In this document: one piece after another, positions 20,189-30,228 of the stretch | Numbering within the stretch: the first letter of the stretch is position 1 | Layout of the letters: every line of letters starts with the position of its first letter | DNA from: Trichlorobacter thiogenes | Lineage (GTDB): Bacteria; Desulfobacterota; Desulfuromonadia; Geobacterales; Pseudopelobacteraceae | Length of the DNA: 64,000 bases | Reading direction: 5' to 3' | NCBI RefSeq assembly: GCF_900167465.1 | Contig: NZ_FUWR01000002.1 | Location: 141,805-205,804, forward strand | Notes under the pieces: generated by a model | The model's input: only the letters and a program-made list of their open reading frames with translations | What the model was told of the DNA's origin: nothing | Database searches by the model: none | Program-made: the position numbers and the translations under genes

Positions 20189-21034
20189 ATGCTTCAGAGT
20201 ATTGTCCTGCAGGCGCCAGCCAAGGTTAACTATCGTCTAGATGTAATCGTACGGCGCCCTGACGGGTACCATGAACTGCGTATGATCATGCAGCGGATCA
20301 ATCTGTGTGATGAGGTGACGATCTCGTTGAGCAGTGAGCCGGGTATCAGGGTCAGGTGCGGGCGGGAAGGAGTGCCGGATGGCGAGGGCAATATCGCCTG
20401 GAAGGCAGCCAAGGCCTTGCTGGATCTGGCAGGCCAACCGTCCGGTGTAGAGATCGCCATTCAGAAAAATATTCCGGTGGCTGCCGGTCTGGGGGGGGGC
20501 AGCAGTGATTGTGCGGCGGTACTGTTGGGGCTGAATGAACTGCTGGGGCTGGGGCTTTCCCGTGAGCAATTAATGGAGATTGGTGTCAAGCTGGGGGCTG
20601 ATGTGCCTTTTTTTGTTTTTCAACAGACATCCCTTGCTGAGGGGATTGGTGAGAAGCTAAGCCCGCTGAACGGGCTTCCTCCTGCCTGGGTGGTGCTGGT
20701 TAATCCCAACCTGCCGGTCTCAACCGCATGGGTCTATAAAAATTTGCAGTTGACACAACGGGAGCGTCTGGCTACAATTCCCGACTCGTTTGAGGACGTT
20801 GCAGCAATCTGTGGTGTCCTGGCAAATGATCTTGAAGCGGTAACTATCCCAGCATTTCCGGTTATTTCCGAGATAAAACGTGAGCTGATAGCCCAGGGGG
20901 CATGCTGCTCGTTAATGTCCGGTAGCGGCCCGACCGTGTTTGGTTTGTTTGATAGTGAGGCGACAGCCCGCAAGGCTGGTGACGCATTGCGTACCAATCG
21001 TGACTGGTTTGTTGCCGTGGTTGAAACGGTTTAG
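20189..21034 (+). CDS. ispE: 4-diphosphocytidyl-2-C-methyl-D-erythritol kinase
   Basis: A 281-residue GHMP-family kinase of the non-mevalonate isoprenoid pathway. Motifs are [20 protein letters not shown], the ATP-binding [11 protein letters not shown] and the C-terminal [11 protein letters not shown]. An upstream ATG at 20177 is in frame, but GATGGAG just before the ATG at 20189 serves better as ribosome-binding site and gives the usual N terminus. prs follows 36 bp later, the arrangement common in bacteria. No tRNA lies between them. Confidence 0.95.
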   Translation: MLQSIVLQAPAKVNYRLDVIVRRPDGYHELRMIMQRINLCDEVTISLSSEPGIRVRCGREGVPDGEGNIAWKAAKALLDLAGQPSGVEIAIQKNIPVAAGLGGGSSDCAAVLLGLNELLGLGLSREQLMEIGVKLGADVPFFVFQQTSLAEGIGEKLSPLNGLPPAWVVLVNPNLPVSTAWVYKNLQLTQRERLATIPDSFEDVAAICGVLANDLEAVTIPAFPVISEIKRELIAQGACCSLMSGSGPTVFGLFDSEATARKAGDALRTNRDWFVAVVETV

Positions 21035-21070
21035 GCTGTATTCTTCTGTCTGAAAGGTAGAGCGCGTTCC

Positions 21071-22015
21071 ATGTACGACAAGATCAGAGTGTTCTCAGGC
21101 AATTCCAATCTTCATCTGGCTCAGAAAATCTGTGATGCGCTTGGTGTCCCGTTGGGGAATGCCGGGGTTAAGACCTTTTCTGATGGCGAGGTCATGGTTG
21201 AGATCGGTGAGAACGTCCGTGGTCGTGACGTCTATGTGGTACAGTCAACCTGTGCGCCTACCAACAATAATCTGATGGAGCTGCTGGTAATGACCGATGC
21301 CCTGAAGCGGGCCTCAGCTGCTACCATTACAGCAGTAATTCCCTACTACGGTTATGCCCGTCAGGACCGTAAGGCTGCCCCCCGCACCCCTATCTCTGCC
21401 AAGCTGGTGGCTGATCTGGTGACCACCGCAGGGGTTGACCGCGTGGTCACCATTGATCTGCATGCCGCCCAGATTCAGGGCTTCTTCAATATCCCGGTGG
21501 ATAACCTGTACGCTGCGCCGGTTATTCTGAATCACCTGAAGGAACGTTTTGCCGGTCAGGATATTGTTATGGTAACCCCTGATGCGGGTGGTACTGAGCG
21601 TGCGCGCGGCTTTGCAAAGCGCCTTGAATGTCCGATGGCACTGATTGACAAGCGTCGTACCGGACCCAACGTGGCCGAGGTGATGCACCTGATCGGTGAT
21701 GTCAAGGGCAAGATCGCCATTATTCTGGATGACATGATCGACACTGCCGGTACCCTGACCCAGGCTGCCGGTGCTTTGAAGCAGAATGGTGCTGCCATGA
21801 TTTATGCTGCAGCGAGCCACGGCGTCCTGTCCGGTCCGGCCATTGACCGTATCAACGGTTCGGTGATTGAAGAGGTGTTGTTGACTGATACTATCCCATT
21901 GGGAGAAAGGGCAGATCGTACCTCCAAGATCAAGGTGCTGTCAGTTGCCCCGCTGTTAGCTGAAGCGATCCGTCGTATTCACGAAGATGAGTCAGTAAGT
22001 TCACTATTTACATAA
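21071..22015 (+). CDS. prs: Ribose-phosphate pyrophosphokinase
   Basis: A 314-residue class I PRPP synthetase. Clear motifs are [33 protein letters not shown] and the PRPP loop [14 protein letters not shown]. It makes PRPP from ribose 5-phosphate and ATP for nucleotide, His and Trp synthesis. It is downstream of ispE and upstream of rplY, likely in one transcript, although a small GC-rich hairpin (22033-22049, followed by TTTT) before rplY may attenuate. Confidence 0.97.
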   Translation: MYDKIRVFSGNSNLHLAQKICDALGVPLGNAGVKTFSDGEVMVEIGENVRGRDVYVVQSTCAPTNNNLMELLVMTDALKRASAATITAVIPYYGYARQDRKAAPRTPISAKLVADLVTTAGVDRVVTIDLHAAQIQGFFNIPVDNLYAAPVILNHLKERFAGQDIVMVTPDAGGTERARGFAKRLECPMALIDKRRTGPNVAEVMHLIGDVKGKIAIILDDMIDTAGTLTQAAGALKQNGAAMIYAAASHGVLSGPAIDRINGSVIEEVLLTDTIPLGERADRTSKIKVLSVAPLLAEAIRRIHEDESVSSLFT

Positions 22016-22067
22016 GCAGGAAAAAATTTGCGGTCAGACAGGCCGCTTTTAGGTTCGGAGGAAGACC

Positions 22068-22652
22068 ATGCAACAGACCCAAATGAAGATTGAAACCCGT
22101 ACAAGTACCGGCAAAGGTATCAGCCGCAGGCTGCGTGCTGCCGGACGTATTCCCGGTATTGTGTATGGCCGTGGTGTAGAGCCGGTGGCTGTCAGCCTTG
22201 AGCCCAAGGCTCTGAACGCTGCCATTGCTGGTGAAGGTGGCCTTAACAACCTGATCACCCTTGAAGGTGGCGGTGATCTGGATAAGGTTGTCGTCATTGT
22301 GGCTGAGATTCAGCGTGATGTTCTCAAGCGGACTCCTGAGCATGTAGACCTGCACCGGGTTAACATGAATGAGAAAGTACGGATCATCGTGCCGGTTAGC
22401 CTGGTTGGCACTGCAACTGGTGTCAAAGAAGGCGGTATGCTGGATTTTGCCCACCATACCCTGCATATTGAGTGTCTGCCTGCTCAAATTCCTGAGCATA
22501 TTGAGATCAACATCGCTGACCTCAAGATCGGCCATGCCATCCACGTCAGTGAGATCAGCTTTCCTGCCGGCGTAAAGTGCGTTGACAATCCTAAGACACC
22601 GGTTGTTGGTGTGCTGGGCAAGGTTAAGGAAGAGGCTGCAGCAGAGGCCTGA
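22068..22652 (+). CDS. rplY: 50S ribosomal protein L25/general stress protein Ctc
   Basis: A 194-residue bL25 of the long CTC type. It has the 5S rRNA-binding N-terminal domain ([20 protein letters not shown]) and the extra C-terminal domain seen in Thermus TL5 and Bacillus Ctc ([20 protein letters not shown]). GGAGG precedes the ATG. pth follows, the usual pairing. Confidence 0.95.
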   Translation: MQQTQMKIETRTSTGKGISRRLRAAGRIPGIVYGRGVEPVAVSLEPKALNAAIAGEGGLNNLITLEGGGDLDKVVVIVAEIQRDVLKRTPEHVDLHRVNMNEKVRIIVPVSLVGTATGVKEGGMLDFAHHTLHIECLPAQIPEHIEINIADLKIGHAIHVSEISFPAGVKCVDNPKTPVVGVLGKVKEEAAAEA

Positions 22653-22663
22653 TACGACCTGTG

Positions 22664-22706
22664 AACAGGCCGTGGAGATGTTCCTCTCTACGGCCTGTTT
22701 CTGTCT
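22664..22706 (+). terminator. Hairpin terminator or attenuator between rplY and pth
   Basis: A 15-bp stem with one G-T pair (22664-22678 with 22685-22699) and a 6-nt loop, followed by TCTGTCTC. The pth ATG is only 14 bp beyond the stem, so read-through or control of pth is possible. Confidence 0.55.
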
Positions 22707-22712
22707 CATACT

Positions 22713-23294
22713 ATGGATACGATCGTTATTGCAGGGCTGGGGAATCCCGGCTCAAAGTATCAATGGACCCGCCACAATGCGGGTTTTCTGTTTCTGGACA
22801 GGATTGCCCAGCTTGAAGGGCTGTCGATAGTCCGTAAACAGTTTGGTGGACTGACTGCTGAATGGGAACGCAAAGGAAAACGGCTGGTGTTACTCAAGCC
22901 GCAAACCTTTATGAACCTTTCCGGTCAGTCGGTTATGCCTGCCCTGCAGTTCTATAAACTTAAAGCCGAACAGTTAATCGTTGTGCATGATGAAATTGAT
23001 CTGCCGTTGGGGACTGCCCGTTTGAAACATGGGGGCGGCCACGGTGGCCAAAACGGTCTGCGCTCCATTATGCAACAGCTGGGTAAGGGTGATTTTACCC
23101 GTCTACGCCTCGGCATCGGGCGACCACTGCATGGCGAGGTGACCAACCATGTCCTGGGTATTTTCACCCCCACTGAGATGGATGTTTTCGCACGAGTGCT
23201 GGACGGCGCTCTGGATATGCTGGAAACAGCCCTTGATGAAGGGGTTCCCAAGGCGATGAGTCTTTTTAATAATAAGTCATACCTGGAAGGATAA
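22713..23294 (+). CDS. pth: Peptidyl-tRNA hydrolase
   Basis: A 193-residue Pth. Motifs are [19 protein letters not shown] with the catalytic His and Asn, [23 protein letters not shown] and [13 protein letters not shown]. It recycles peptidyl-tRNAs released from stalled ribosomes. ychF follows five bases after its stop. Confidence 0.97.
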   Translation: MDTIVIAGLGNPGSKYQWTRHNAGFLFLDRIAQLEGLSIVRKQFGGLTAEWERKGKRLVLLKPQTFMNLSGQSVMPALQFYKLKAEQLIVVHDEIDLPLGTARLKHGGGHGGQNGLRSIMQQLGKGDFTRLRLGIGRPLHGEVTNHVLGIFTPTEMDVFARVLDGALDMLETALDEGVPKAMSLFNNKSYLEG

Positions 23295-23299
23295 CGGTT

Positions 23300-24394
23300 A
23301 TGGGTTTCAATTGTGGTATTGTCGGTCTGCCTAACGTGGGTAAGTCCACTATCTTCAACGCCATCACTTCAGCCGGTGCTGAATCGGCTAACTATCCCTT
23401 CTGCACCATTGATCCCAATGTCGGCATTGTCCAGGTTCCTGATCCCCGGATTGACCAGCTTTCTGTGATTGTCAAACCACAGAAATGTCAGTTCACCACC
23501 ATTGAATTTGTCGATATTGCAGGACTGGTTAAAGGGGCAAGTGCTGGCGAAGGATTGGGCAACCAGTTTCTGGGACATATCCGTTCCGTTGATGCGGTTG
23601 TCCATGTGGTGCGCTGTTTTGATGATGACAATGTGGTGCATGTGGCCGGCAAGGTCTCGCCTGCTGACGATATTGAGATCATTAACACTGAACTGGCGCT
23701 TTCAGACCTGGATACCCTTGAAAAGAAGCTCCTGCGTTCTGAAAAGCTGGCCCGCAGTGGTGATAAAAAGGCCAAGGAAGAGGTTGCCCTGTATGAGCGG
23801 ATCAGAGGGCTGCTGGAACAGTGCAAGAAAATCAAGGACTGTGCTGAAAACGAGGATGAGCGGATCTGGTTGCGGGATCTGCACCTGCTGACTGCCAAGC
23901 CGGTACTGTATGTGGCTAACGTGGCTGAAGACGATCTGGAGGGGAAGCATCCCTTTGTGGCTCAGGTGCGTGAGATAGCTGCTGCAGAAGGTGCCGGCGT
24001 GGTGGTGATCTGCGGCAAGATTGAGGCTGAAATCTCTGAGCTGGATGGTGATGAAAAGCAGGCATTTCTTGAGGAGATGGGGCTGCAGGAATCCGGCCTG
24101 GATCGTCTGATCCGTGCCGGTTATGACCTGCTGGGACTGATCACCTATTTTACCGCCGGGGTAAAAGAGGTACGGGCCTGGACCATTACGAAAGGCACGA
24201 AAGCTCCCCAGGCGGCCGGGGTGATCCATACCGATTTTGAGAAGGGCTTTATCCGGGCAGAGGTAATCGGCTATGACGATTATATCGCCTGCAACGGCGA
24301 ATCAGGTGCAAAGGAAAAGGGCTTGATGCGGTTGGAAGGCAAGGAGTATGTCGTTAAGGACGGAGACGTCATGCACTTCCGCTTCAACGTGTAA
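23300..24394 (+). CDS. ychF: Redox-regulated ATPase/GTPase YchF (Obg family)
   Basis: A 364-residue TRAFAC P-loop protein of normal YchF/OLA1 length. The G1 motif is [26 protein letters not shown] is G3, and an NVAEDDLEG region replaces the NKxD motif, consistent with ATP preference. A coiled-coil insertion and the C-terminal TGS domain ([22 protein letters not shown]) follow. The pth-ychF neighbourhood is common. A dispersed repeat begins immediately after its stop codon. Confidence 0.96.
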   Translation: MGFNCGIVGLPNVGKSTIFNAITSAGAESANYPFCTIDPNVGIVQVPDPRIDQLSVIVKPQKCQFTTIEFVDIAGLVKGASAGEGLGNQFLGHIRSVDAVVHVVRCFDDDNVVHVAGKVSPADDIEIINTELALSDLDTLEKKLLRSEKLARSGDKKAKEEVALYERIRGLLEQCKKIKDCAENEDERIWLRDLHLLTAKPVLYVANVAEDDLEGKHPFVAQVREIAAAEGAGVVVICGKIEAEISELDGDEKQAFLEEMGLQESGLDRLIRAGYDLLGLITYFTAGVKEVRAWTITKGTKAPQAAGVIHTDFEKGFIRAEVIGYDDYIACNGESGAKEKGLMRLEGKEYVVKDGDVMHFRFNV

Positions 24395-24515
24395 AAACTG
24401 CTGCGGAGGCAATCTCCTGCGTTGCGCGGTACTCACTTCCTCGCCTACCTCTTCTGGTATGTCTCGGTTGTTGCGTTCCGTGCGCCTTGGATCTTGCCTT
24501 CCTCATTACGTTTTT
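24395..24515 (+). repeat. Dispersed ~120-bp repeat, copy 1 (second copy at 56916)
   Basis: Directly after the ychF stop the sequence runs from AAACTGCTGCGGAGG through a GCGTTGCGCGGTACTC block, CTTCCTCGCCTACC, GGTATGTCTCGG and CGTTCCGTGCGCC to CCTCATTACGTTTTT. The same ordered blocks occur right after the stop codon at 56915. No gene or convincing ORF is inside. Confidence 0.75.
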
Positions 24516-24592
24516 CGTTTTGACTGCAAAGGGGGAGGACGACGCTCCCCTTTTTTCATATCCAGATAAAGGACTAAAATTATCTTTTTGTC

Positions 24593-24620
24593 TTGCAATC
24601 AAAAAAAAATGCGGTAGTAT
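24593..24620 (+). promoter_or_regulatory. Probable sigma70-type promoter of the superoxide reductase gene
   Basis: TTGCAA (24593-24598), a 16-bp A-rich spacer and TAGTAT (24615-24620), about 52 bp before the ATG. Confidence 0.45.
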
Positions 24621-24672
24621 TGCATCAACAAACAAGGCTCACAGCCTGACTACCCATGAGGAGGAAATTCCA

Positions 24673-25047
24673 ATGCCTAAGCGTCTTGAAGTTTACAAGT
24701 GTCAACATTGTGGGAACATTATTGAAGTTATGCACGGTGGCGGTGCCAACATTGTCTGCTGTGGTGAAAATATGCAGCTGCAGACTGAAAATACGGTGGA
24801 TGCTGCCAAAGAAAAGCATGTGCCAGTGATTGAAAAAGGGGATGGCACCATTACCGTCAAGGTTGGCGCTGTTGCTCACCCGATGGATGAAAAGCACTAC
24901 ATTGAATGGATTGAGCTGATTGCTGACGGCAAAGTCTATCGTCAGTTCCTAGAGCCGGGTCAGGCACCCGAGGCTACTTTCTGCGTAACTGCAGAAAATG
25001 TCACCGCTCGTGAATACTGTACCTTGCACGGCCACTGGGCTGCATAA
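24673..25047 (+). CDS. dfx: Desulfoferrodoxin (2Fe superoxide reductase)
   Basis: A 124-residue protein with both metal domains. The N-terminal desulforedoxin-like site has CQHC and a CC pair (NIVCCGENM) that hold Fe(SCys)4. The C-terminal superoxide reductase domain carries the His ligands around [14 protein letters not shown] and the final EYCTLHGHW with the Cys and His ligands of the catalytic iron. It reduces superoxide to peroxide in the cytoplasm of anaerobes. The longer upstream frame is rejected because GAGGAA precedes the ATG at 24673 and family members start there. Confidence 0.96.
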   Translation: MPKRLEVYKCQHCGNIIEVMHGGGANIVCCGENMQLQTENTVDAAKEKHVPVIEKGDGTITVKVGAVAHPMDEKHYIEWIELIADGKVYRQFLEPGQAPEATFCVTAENVTAREYCTLHGHWAA

Positions 25048-25076
25048 ACAGTCGTTCTTTTTTAGCTGATGTAACG

Positions 25077-25107
25077 AAACGGGGGCCTTTGGGTCCCCGT
25101 TTTCTTT
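25077..25107 (+). terminator. Rho-independent terminator of dfx
   Basis: Stem AACGGGG/CCCCGTT with inner GCC/GGT-like pairing, followed by TTTTCTTT. Confidence 0.8.
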
Positions 25108-25141
25108 ACACCCACCGTTACATCATGTATCATCCCACCCC

Positions 25142-26281
25142 ATGAAACACGGCATTATAAACCGCTACCTGATGCGCGAAATCACCGGCATCTTCTTCCT
25201 TGGTCTGACTATCTTTACGCTGGTACTGCTGATGGGGCGGATGGTCAAGCTGATGGAGATGGTGGTGGCCAATGGTGTCCCCCTTGCAGAAGTCCTGCGC
25301 CTGATTATCCTGCTGCTGCCATCATTCCTTGTTTTGACCATCCCCATGGCCTTCCTGCTGGCAGTACTGCTGGCCTTCGGCCGTCTTTCCAGTGATAACG
25401 AAATTACGGTCTTGAAGGCCAGCGGCTTAAGTCTTGGTGCCTTGCTGCCGCCGGTGCTGCTGACCGCCACTGCTGCTGCGCTCTTGACCCTTTTTATCAG
25501 TGCATGGGGCGTACCCTGGGGTAATACCGGTTTCAAGCAGATGACCATGGATGTGGCCCGTAAATATGCAGCCTCTGCCATCCGTGAGCGGATCTTCAGG
25601 GATGATCTGCCCGGTATAGTCTTGTACGTGGATCAGTACGATGAGGCCCAGCGTACCATGCAGCGGGTCATGATCCAGGATAGCCGTGATCAAGAGCGCC
25701 CCTTGACCATCTTTGCCAAAAGCGGCCTGATCTCCTCTGATGATGGCACTGGCGTACTGCGGATACTGCTTAAAAACGGCACTATTCATACCCAACAAAA
25801 AGAGGATTACCGTCTGATCTCCTTTGGCGAGTACCTGCTGACCGCTGAATCAGGGCGAAGCACGCCGCTGGTCAGGACAGAAATGGATCTGGGGATAGGT
25901 GAATTGCGTAATGGCATCGGCTCTTTAAAAGTGTCCCCCCAGGCTCGCCTGAAGATGGCCACTGAACTGCACAGCCGCTTTGCTTTTCCCTTTGCTACCT
26001 TTGTATTTGCCATTCTGGCGCTGCCGCTGGGGCTTTCCAATCGTCGCACAGGTAAAGGCTCCGGTTTTACCATCAGCATCCTGATTCTGTTGGTCTACTA
26101 TGTCCTGCTCTCATTTCTGCGTACCCTGGCTGAAAAAGGGGGGATTTCACCGGTTCTTGCGGTCTGGCTGCCCAACCTGATCTTCCTGTCCATCGGATTG
26201 TTCCTGCTGCGTCTGGCCTCTCAGGAAATGACGATCAGATCAGCCCTGGGGCGACTCTTCCGATTCGGGAGGACCGCCTGA
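25142..26281 (+). CDS. lptF: LptF/LptG family permease (LptF-like)
   Basis: A 379-residue inner-membrane permease. Six helices are split three and three around a periplasmic beta-jellyroll domain (about residues 130-270), as in YjgP/YjgQ proteins. With LptG and the LptB ATPase (not in this window) it extracts lipopolysaccharide from the inner membrane. It starts MKHGIINRYLMREI. Its TGA overlaps the ATG of the next permease by one base, so the two are coupled. Confidence 0.9.
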   Translation: MKHGIINRYLMREITGIFFLGLTIFTLVLLMGRMVKLMEMVVANGVPLAEVLRLIILLLPSFLVLTIPMAFLLAVLLAFGRLSSDNEITVLKASGLSLGALLPPVLLTATAAALLTLFISAWGVPWGNTGFKQMTMDVARKYAASAIRERIFRDDLPGIVLYVDQYDEAQRTMQRVMIQDSRDQERPLTIFAKSGLISSDDGTGVLRILLKNGTIHTQQKEDYRLISFGEYLLTAESGRSTPLVRTEMDLGIGELRNGIGSLKVSPQARLKMATELHSRFAFPFATFVFAILALPLGLSNRRTGKGSGFTISILILLVYYVLLSFLRTLAEKGGISPVLAVWLPNLIFLSIGLFLLRLASQEMTIRSALGRLFRFGRTA

Positions 26282-27360
26282 TGTTTGGTATTGTGGGACG
26301 CTATCTGGCAGCAACCTGGCTGCGTCTGTTCCTGCTTTGTCAGGGAGGATTTCTTGCGGTCTATCTGATCCTTGATTTTATGGAGAAACTGGGTCGCTTC
26401 AGCAAAGCCGGGGCCTCGCTAAGTGCCATCCTGCAGTTCTTTTTGTTCAAGATCCCTGAGATGCTGGGACAGACCATGCCGTTTGCGGTCTTGATGGCAA
26501 CCCTGCTGGCACTGGGCATGCTCTCTCGCAGCAGCGAACTGACCGCCTTACGCAGCTGTGGCCTCAGTATTCCCCGTATCGTTCTACCGATTCTGGCTCT
26601 TGGCCTGCTCTGCAGCCTGATTCTGTTGGTCAACTCAGAATTTATAGTGCCCAAAAGTTACCAGCAGATGGAGCATATTGAAAAAGTGGTGATCAGGAAA
26701 CAGAGTGTCAACACCTTCTTCCGGCTCAATAATATCTGGTTCCGCTCCAATAACCTGATCCTGCAGGCCAAGGTGTTTGATCCAAAAACACAGACCTTGC
26801 AAGGGGTAACGGTCTGGGACCTTTCTCCCGACATGCAGCCGATCAGACGTATGGATGCTGAACAGGCGGTACATGGTGCTGCCGGGTGGGAGCTACTCAA
26901 AGTACGAACACGCAGCTTTGCCGGGCGGGGTGGGGTGGTGGCAGCGCCTCGGTTGGCGGTGCCGTTAACCCTGAAAGTGGATGATCTGCGGATTCTGGAT
27001 AATAATGCTGATAACTTCAGCTTCCGTAAACTGCGGGAATATGCGATCAGCCTTGAGCGGGGCGGTTACCCTGCCGGGCGCTATCGCACCATGATGCATG
27101 CCAAACTGGCCCTGCCGTTCGGCGCCTTTGTGATGGTGGTGCTGGGGATTCCCTTTGCCCTCAAGACCGGTCGTACCAGCGGGGTTGCCATGGGGGTCGG
27201 GACCGGTGTTGCAATTGGTTTTGCCTACTTCATCATCAACGCCGCTGTCCAGTCCTATGGCCGTAGCGGGGTATTGCCCCCCTTTGTTGCTGCCTGGGGG
27301 GCCAATCTGATCTTTGTCCTAACCGGCATCTGGCTTTCCATGACGGTCAAGCAACAGTAA
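26281..27360 (+). CDS. lptG: LptF/LptG family permease (LptG-like)
   Basis: A 359-residue second permease of the LptFG pair, with the same three-plus-three helix layout. The N-terminal IVGRYLAATWLRLFLLC and the central periplasmic domain match LptG. Translation starts on the A of the preceding stop codon (TGATG). The last 42 bases overlap, in antisense, the 3' end of the RND-type gene on the other strand. Confidence 0.9.
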   Translation: MFGIVGRYLAATWLRLFLLCQGGFLAVYLILDFMEKLGRFSKAGASLSAILQFFLFKIPEMLGQTMPFAVLMATLLALGMLSRSSELTALRSCGLSIPRIVLPILALGLLCSLILLVNSEFIVPKSYQQMEHIEKVVIRKQSVNTFFRLNNIWFRSNNLILQAKVFDPKTQTLQGVTVWDLSPDMQPIRRMDAEQAVHGAAGWELLKVRTRSFAGRGGVVAAPRLAVPLTLKVDDLRILDNNADNFSFRKLREYAISLERGGYPAGRYRTMMHAKLALPFGAFVMVVLGIPFALKTGRTSGVAMGVGTGVAIGFAYFIINAAVQSYGRSGVLPPFVAAWGANLIFVLTGIWLSMTVKQQ

Positions 27361-29976
27361 CAGCGCTGGTAAAAACACCAGAAACGCCAGCACAATGGCG
27401 GTCATCCCCAGCGACATGACCGCGCCGATGCTGAAGACTCCCTGGTGACGGGCCACCATTAAGGCACCGAAGCTGAACAGGATGGTCAGGGCGTTCAGGA
27501 AGACCCCCTTGCCGGCGCTGCTGGTGGCCACCTCCACTGGGGATTCCTCCCCCTTCAGGTGGCGGCTGATGATGTAGATGGCCGAGTCGATCCCCACCCC
27601 CAGCAAGAGCGGCATGACAATGATGTTGGCCACATTGAACTTCAGGCCGAACAACCACATCCCCCCCACCATCAGCAGTAGTCCGGCTGCCAGCGGCGTT
27701 ACCCCCAGCAGGGTGGAACGCAGGCTGCGGAAGGCGATTAGCAGGATCAGCACCACCCCCCCCAGGGCATACAGGAATGCCTCCAGGTAGGAGAGCTTGA
27801 GGATCTTGAATGATTCATAGACGCTGACCGGTTCGCCGGTGGCGTGGGGATCAACGGTCTTGATCTGGGTAACAAACTCCGCCAGCGGCTGTTCGTTGAA
27901 GATCTCTTTTTTCGGGGCGATCTGCAGCAATAGACGGCCATCCTTGCCTACAAAACGTTGCTTCAGCGCCTGGGGAACATCGGCCTCGGTCACGGCACGG
28001 GCCTGCAGGCTTTCCTTCAGCAGCTTCAGCTTCTCCGGCAGCGGCGCAAACATGGCTTCCTGCATCTCCCGCAGCATGGTCAGGGCATTGCCGTCCTTTT
28101 CCTTTTCCAGTCCGGCAAAGAATTTATCCAGTGTCTTCAGGAAGGCGGCTATCGGTTGTGCCTCAGGCAGCTTCTGTGCCTCAAGGCTGTTCTTCAGTTT
28201 TTCAACCCGCTCACGAAAGCCCTCAAAAATGGCCGGCAGTTCCATTACCCGCAGATTTTCTTCATAGGCCACCGGCTGCACCTTTGCCATAATCTGCTTG
28301 ATCCGTTCCAGCTCAGCCAGTTTTTCCGGTTGCTGATCCGGCACCAGGGCAGGCAGGGATACCACATGGTCCACACTGGGCAGCGCCTCAAAGCGCTTGG
28401 TCAGTCTGATCGCCTCGTCACGGTCTTTAGCCATGGAGACCCCAAAGTAGCCGGAGTTTTCCTTGCTCTTCATCAGCTTGTAGGCGTAGGTGACCGATTC
28501 CAGCCCCTTGGCCTGCAGGTTCAGCATATTAAAATCAAACGGCACGCGGGTCAGGGCTGCTGTGCCGGTCAGGGCCAGCAGGGCGGTTGCCGCCACAATC
28601 AGGCCGGGTCGGGCAAACAGGCGTTGCAGGGGCGGCGTTGTATTGTGCGGGATCGGCTTGGGCCGTTCAGTGGCTGACTTCTTGTGTAGCAGGACCAGTA
28701 CGGCAGGCAGTACGGTAAAGGTGGCTGCAAAGCAGACAAAGACCCCCATGGCTGCAATCAGGCCCAGCTCGGCAATGCCGCGGAAGTCGGTCAGCAGGAA
28801 GGTCAGGAAGGCCAGGGCGGTGGTGGCAAAGGCCAGCAGGACCGGGCGCAGGTTGGAGCTGAGGCTCTCCTGCAGTGCTGTTTCAAAGCTGTCATGCAGC
28901 AGCAGTTCCTGGTGACGCAGCACTACCTGAATGCTGTATTCCACCCCCAGCCCCAGCAGCATCACGGCAAAGGCCATGGAAAGGATGTTCAAGTGGCCGA
29001 CAAAGAGGGTAGCCAGGCCAAAGGCGATGCTGATGGCGATTAAGAGCGCAACCATGGCGGCAACCGTGTTTTTCACGCCCCGGAAGGCAAACAGCAGCAG
29101 AATAACAGTCAGCAGCAACGACAGCACCGAGGCGATGGTCATATCATCCATGCTGGTGGCCATCTCTTCGTACTCCAGCACCGGCACACCGGTGATCCCG
29201 GCGGTAATACCCTTGAATTCAGGTTTCTGACGCAGGATGTTCAGCTCTTCCCGCACCTTCTTGATCGCCTTTTCAGCCGGTACAAAGCTATCGGTTTCCT
29301 TCAGGGGACGGATGGCCAGTACCTGCTGTCTGCCTGCGTTTTCCAAGGCGGATGGTTTGCCATCAGCGCCGCCGGACAGGAAGGAATCCATGGACAGGGC
29401 GCTCTTTTTACCGTCAAACCCGGCAAAACCTTTGTCCAGGGTGCCCAGCATGAAGGTCAGGCGTTGCAGTTTATCGGGAGATGGTGCTTTCAGGTAGTCG
29501 TCAATCTGACTTGTCAGAGAGCTGAACAGGGTCTGGATCGAAGGGGCTGCTGCCAGATCCTTCAGCACCGGTCCGGCCATTTCAAGGGTGCCAGCCATCG
29601 CCTTCAGTTCATCAAGTGACATGAACAGCAGGCCGTTCTGGCGGAAGTAGGGCATGCCGCCGGGGTACAGTACCTCCAGAAACAGGCGTTTTTCCTGGGA
29701 CAGTCGTGCGTAGAGGGCGTCGCTGAAGCGGCTGACCAGGGCTGGATCAGTACCTTCGATCACCACGGCGATTTCTTCCTGATCACCAAAGGCAGCGCGG
29801 TAGGCCTGATAATCTTTTTGAAACGCCGCATGGCGGGGCATCAGATCATCACGCCCGGTCAGGAACTCCAGCTTCAGGGAGGTGTACACAATTGACAAGG
29901 CGGCCAGCAGCAGGGCAACGGCCAGCACTAGGCGAGGATGGCGGGTGATAGCGCCAAAGAGACGGGATGCGGACAT
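27319..29976 (-). CDS. MMPL/RND family exporter, HpnN-like (hopanoid transport)
   Basis: An 885-residue RND protein with twelve predicted membrane helices: one N-terminal, then two clusters of five around residues 255-440 and 730-880, split by two large periplasmic loops. Size and layout match the HpnN/MMPL group, which moves hopanoids or other lipids to the outer membrane. No other hpn gene is in the window, so the substrate is unproven. The frame runs up to 30036, but the ATG at 29976 has GGAG upstream. Its 3' end overlaps lptG by 42 bp in antisense. Confidence 0.85.
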   Translation of the reverse strand: MSASRLFGAITRHPRLVLAVALLLAALSIVYTSLKLEFLTGRDDLMPRHAAFQKDYQAYRAAFGDQEEIAVVIEGTDPALVSRFSDALYARLSQEKRLFLEVLYPGGMPYFRQNGLLFMSLDELKAMAGTLEMAGPVLKDLAAAPSIQTLFSSLTSQIDDYLKAPSPDKLQRLTFMLGTLDKGFAGFDGKKSALSMDSFLSGGADGKPSALENAGRQQVLAIRPLKETDSFVPAEKAIKKVREELNILRQKPEFKGITAGITGVPVLEYEEMATSMDDMTIASVLSLLLTVILLLFAFRGVKNTVAAMVALLIAISIAFGLATLFVGHLNILSMAFAVMLLGLGVEYSIQVVLRHQELLLHDSFETALQESLSSNLRPVLLAFATTALAFLTFLLTDFRGIAELGLIAAMGVFVCFAATFTVLPAVLVLLHKKSATERPKPIPHNTTPPLQRLFARPGLIVAATALLALTGTAALTRVPFDFNMLNLQAKGLESVTYAYKLMKSKENSGYFGVSMAKDRDEAIRLTKRFEALPSVDHVVSLPALVPDQQPEKLAELERIKQIMAKVQPVAYEENLRVMELPAIFEGFRERVEKLKNSLEAQKLPEAQPIAAFLKTLDKFFAGLEKEKDGNALTMLREMQEAMFAPLPEKLKLLKESLQARAVTEADVPQALKQRFVGKDGRLLLQIAPKKEIFNEQPLAEFVTQIKTVDPHATGEPVSVYESFKILKLSYLEAFLYALGGVVLILLIAFRSLRSTLLGVTPLAAGLLLMVGGMWLFGLKFNVANIIVMPLLLGVGIDSAIYIISRHLKGEESPVEVATSSAGKGVFLNALTILFSFGALMVARHQGVFSIGAVMSLGMTAIVLAFLVFLPALLLLLDRHGKPDAG

Positions 29977-29989
29977 CGGATACTCCGGG

Positions 29990-30169
29990 TCAGGGTTGTT
30001 GGCTGCGCGGTGTCTGTTTTTTCCAGGGGGCGACAAACAGGTAGAGGATTACCAGAAAGGGCAGGGCGGAAAAGGCTGCCTCAAACCTGCCAAGAAACAG
30101 TTGCCAGGTGGAAAACCCCAGGATGGCAATAATAAAACAGATTAACAGGACAGCGGCTGATTTGCTCAT
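29990..30169 (-). CDS. Small two-helix membrane protein upstream of the RND gene
   Basis: A 59-residue ORF read directly from the sequence: ATG at 30169, TGA at 29990-29992, 13 bp before the RND start. It encodes an N-terminal helix (AAVLLICFIIAILGF), a short polar loop (LGRFEAAF), a second helix (ALPFLVILYLFVAPW) and a basic tail (KKQTPRSQQP). The RND ribosome-binding site lies just after its stop, so the two are probably cotranscribed. No strong Shine-Dalgarno precedes its ATG and no family is recognised. It may be an accessory subunit or a chance ORF. Confidence 0.55.
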   Translation of the reverse strand: MSKSAAVLLICFIIAILGFSTWQLFLGRFEAAFSALPFLVILYLFVAPWKKQTPRSQQP

Positions 30170-30193
30170 GGTCGGCAGTGTACTATCATCCGG

Positions 30194-30221
30194 CTGAAAA
30201 GTGAAGCATTGGTGGTATACT
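30194..30221 (+). promoter_or_regulatory. Possible promoter very close to the P-type ATPase start
   Basis: TATACT (30216-30221) ends only seven bases before the ATG, with a weak -35 CTGAAA at 30194-30199. If used, the transcript would begin at or next to the start codon. Confidence 0.35.
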
Positions 30222-30228
30222 GTCAGCT

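Noticed and set aside
21035..21070. Possible tRNA between ispE and prs
   Set aside because: Related genomes can carry a tRNA near here, but the 36-bp gap is too short and has no cloverleaf.
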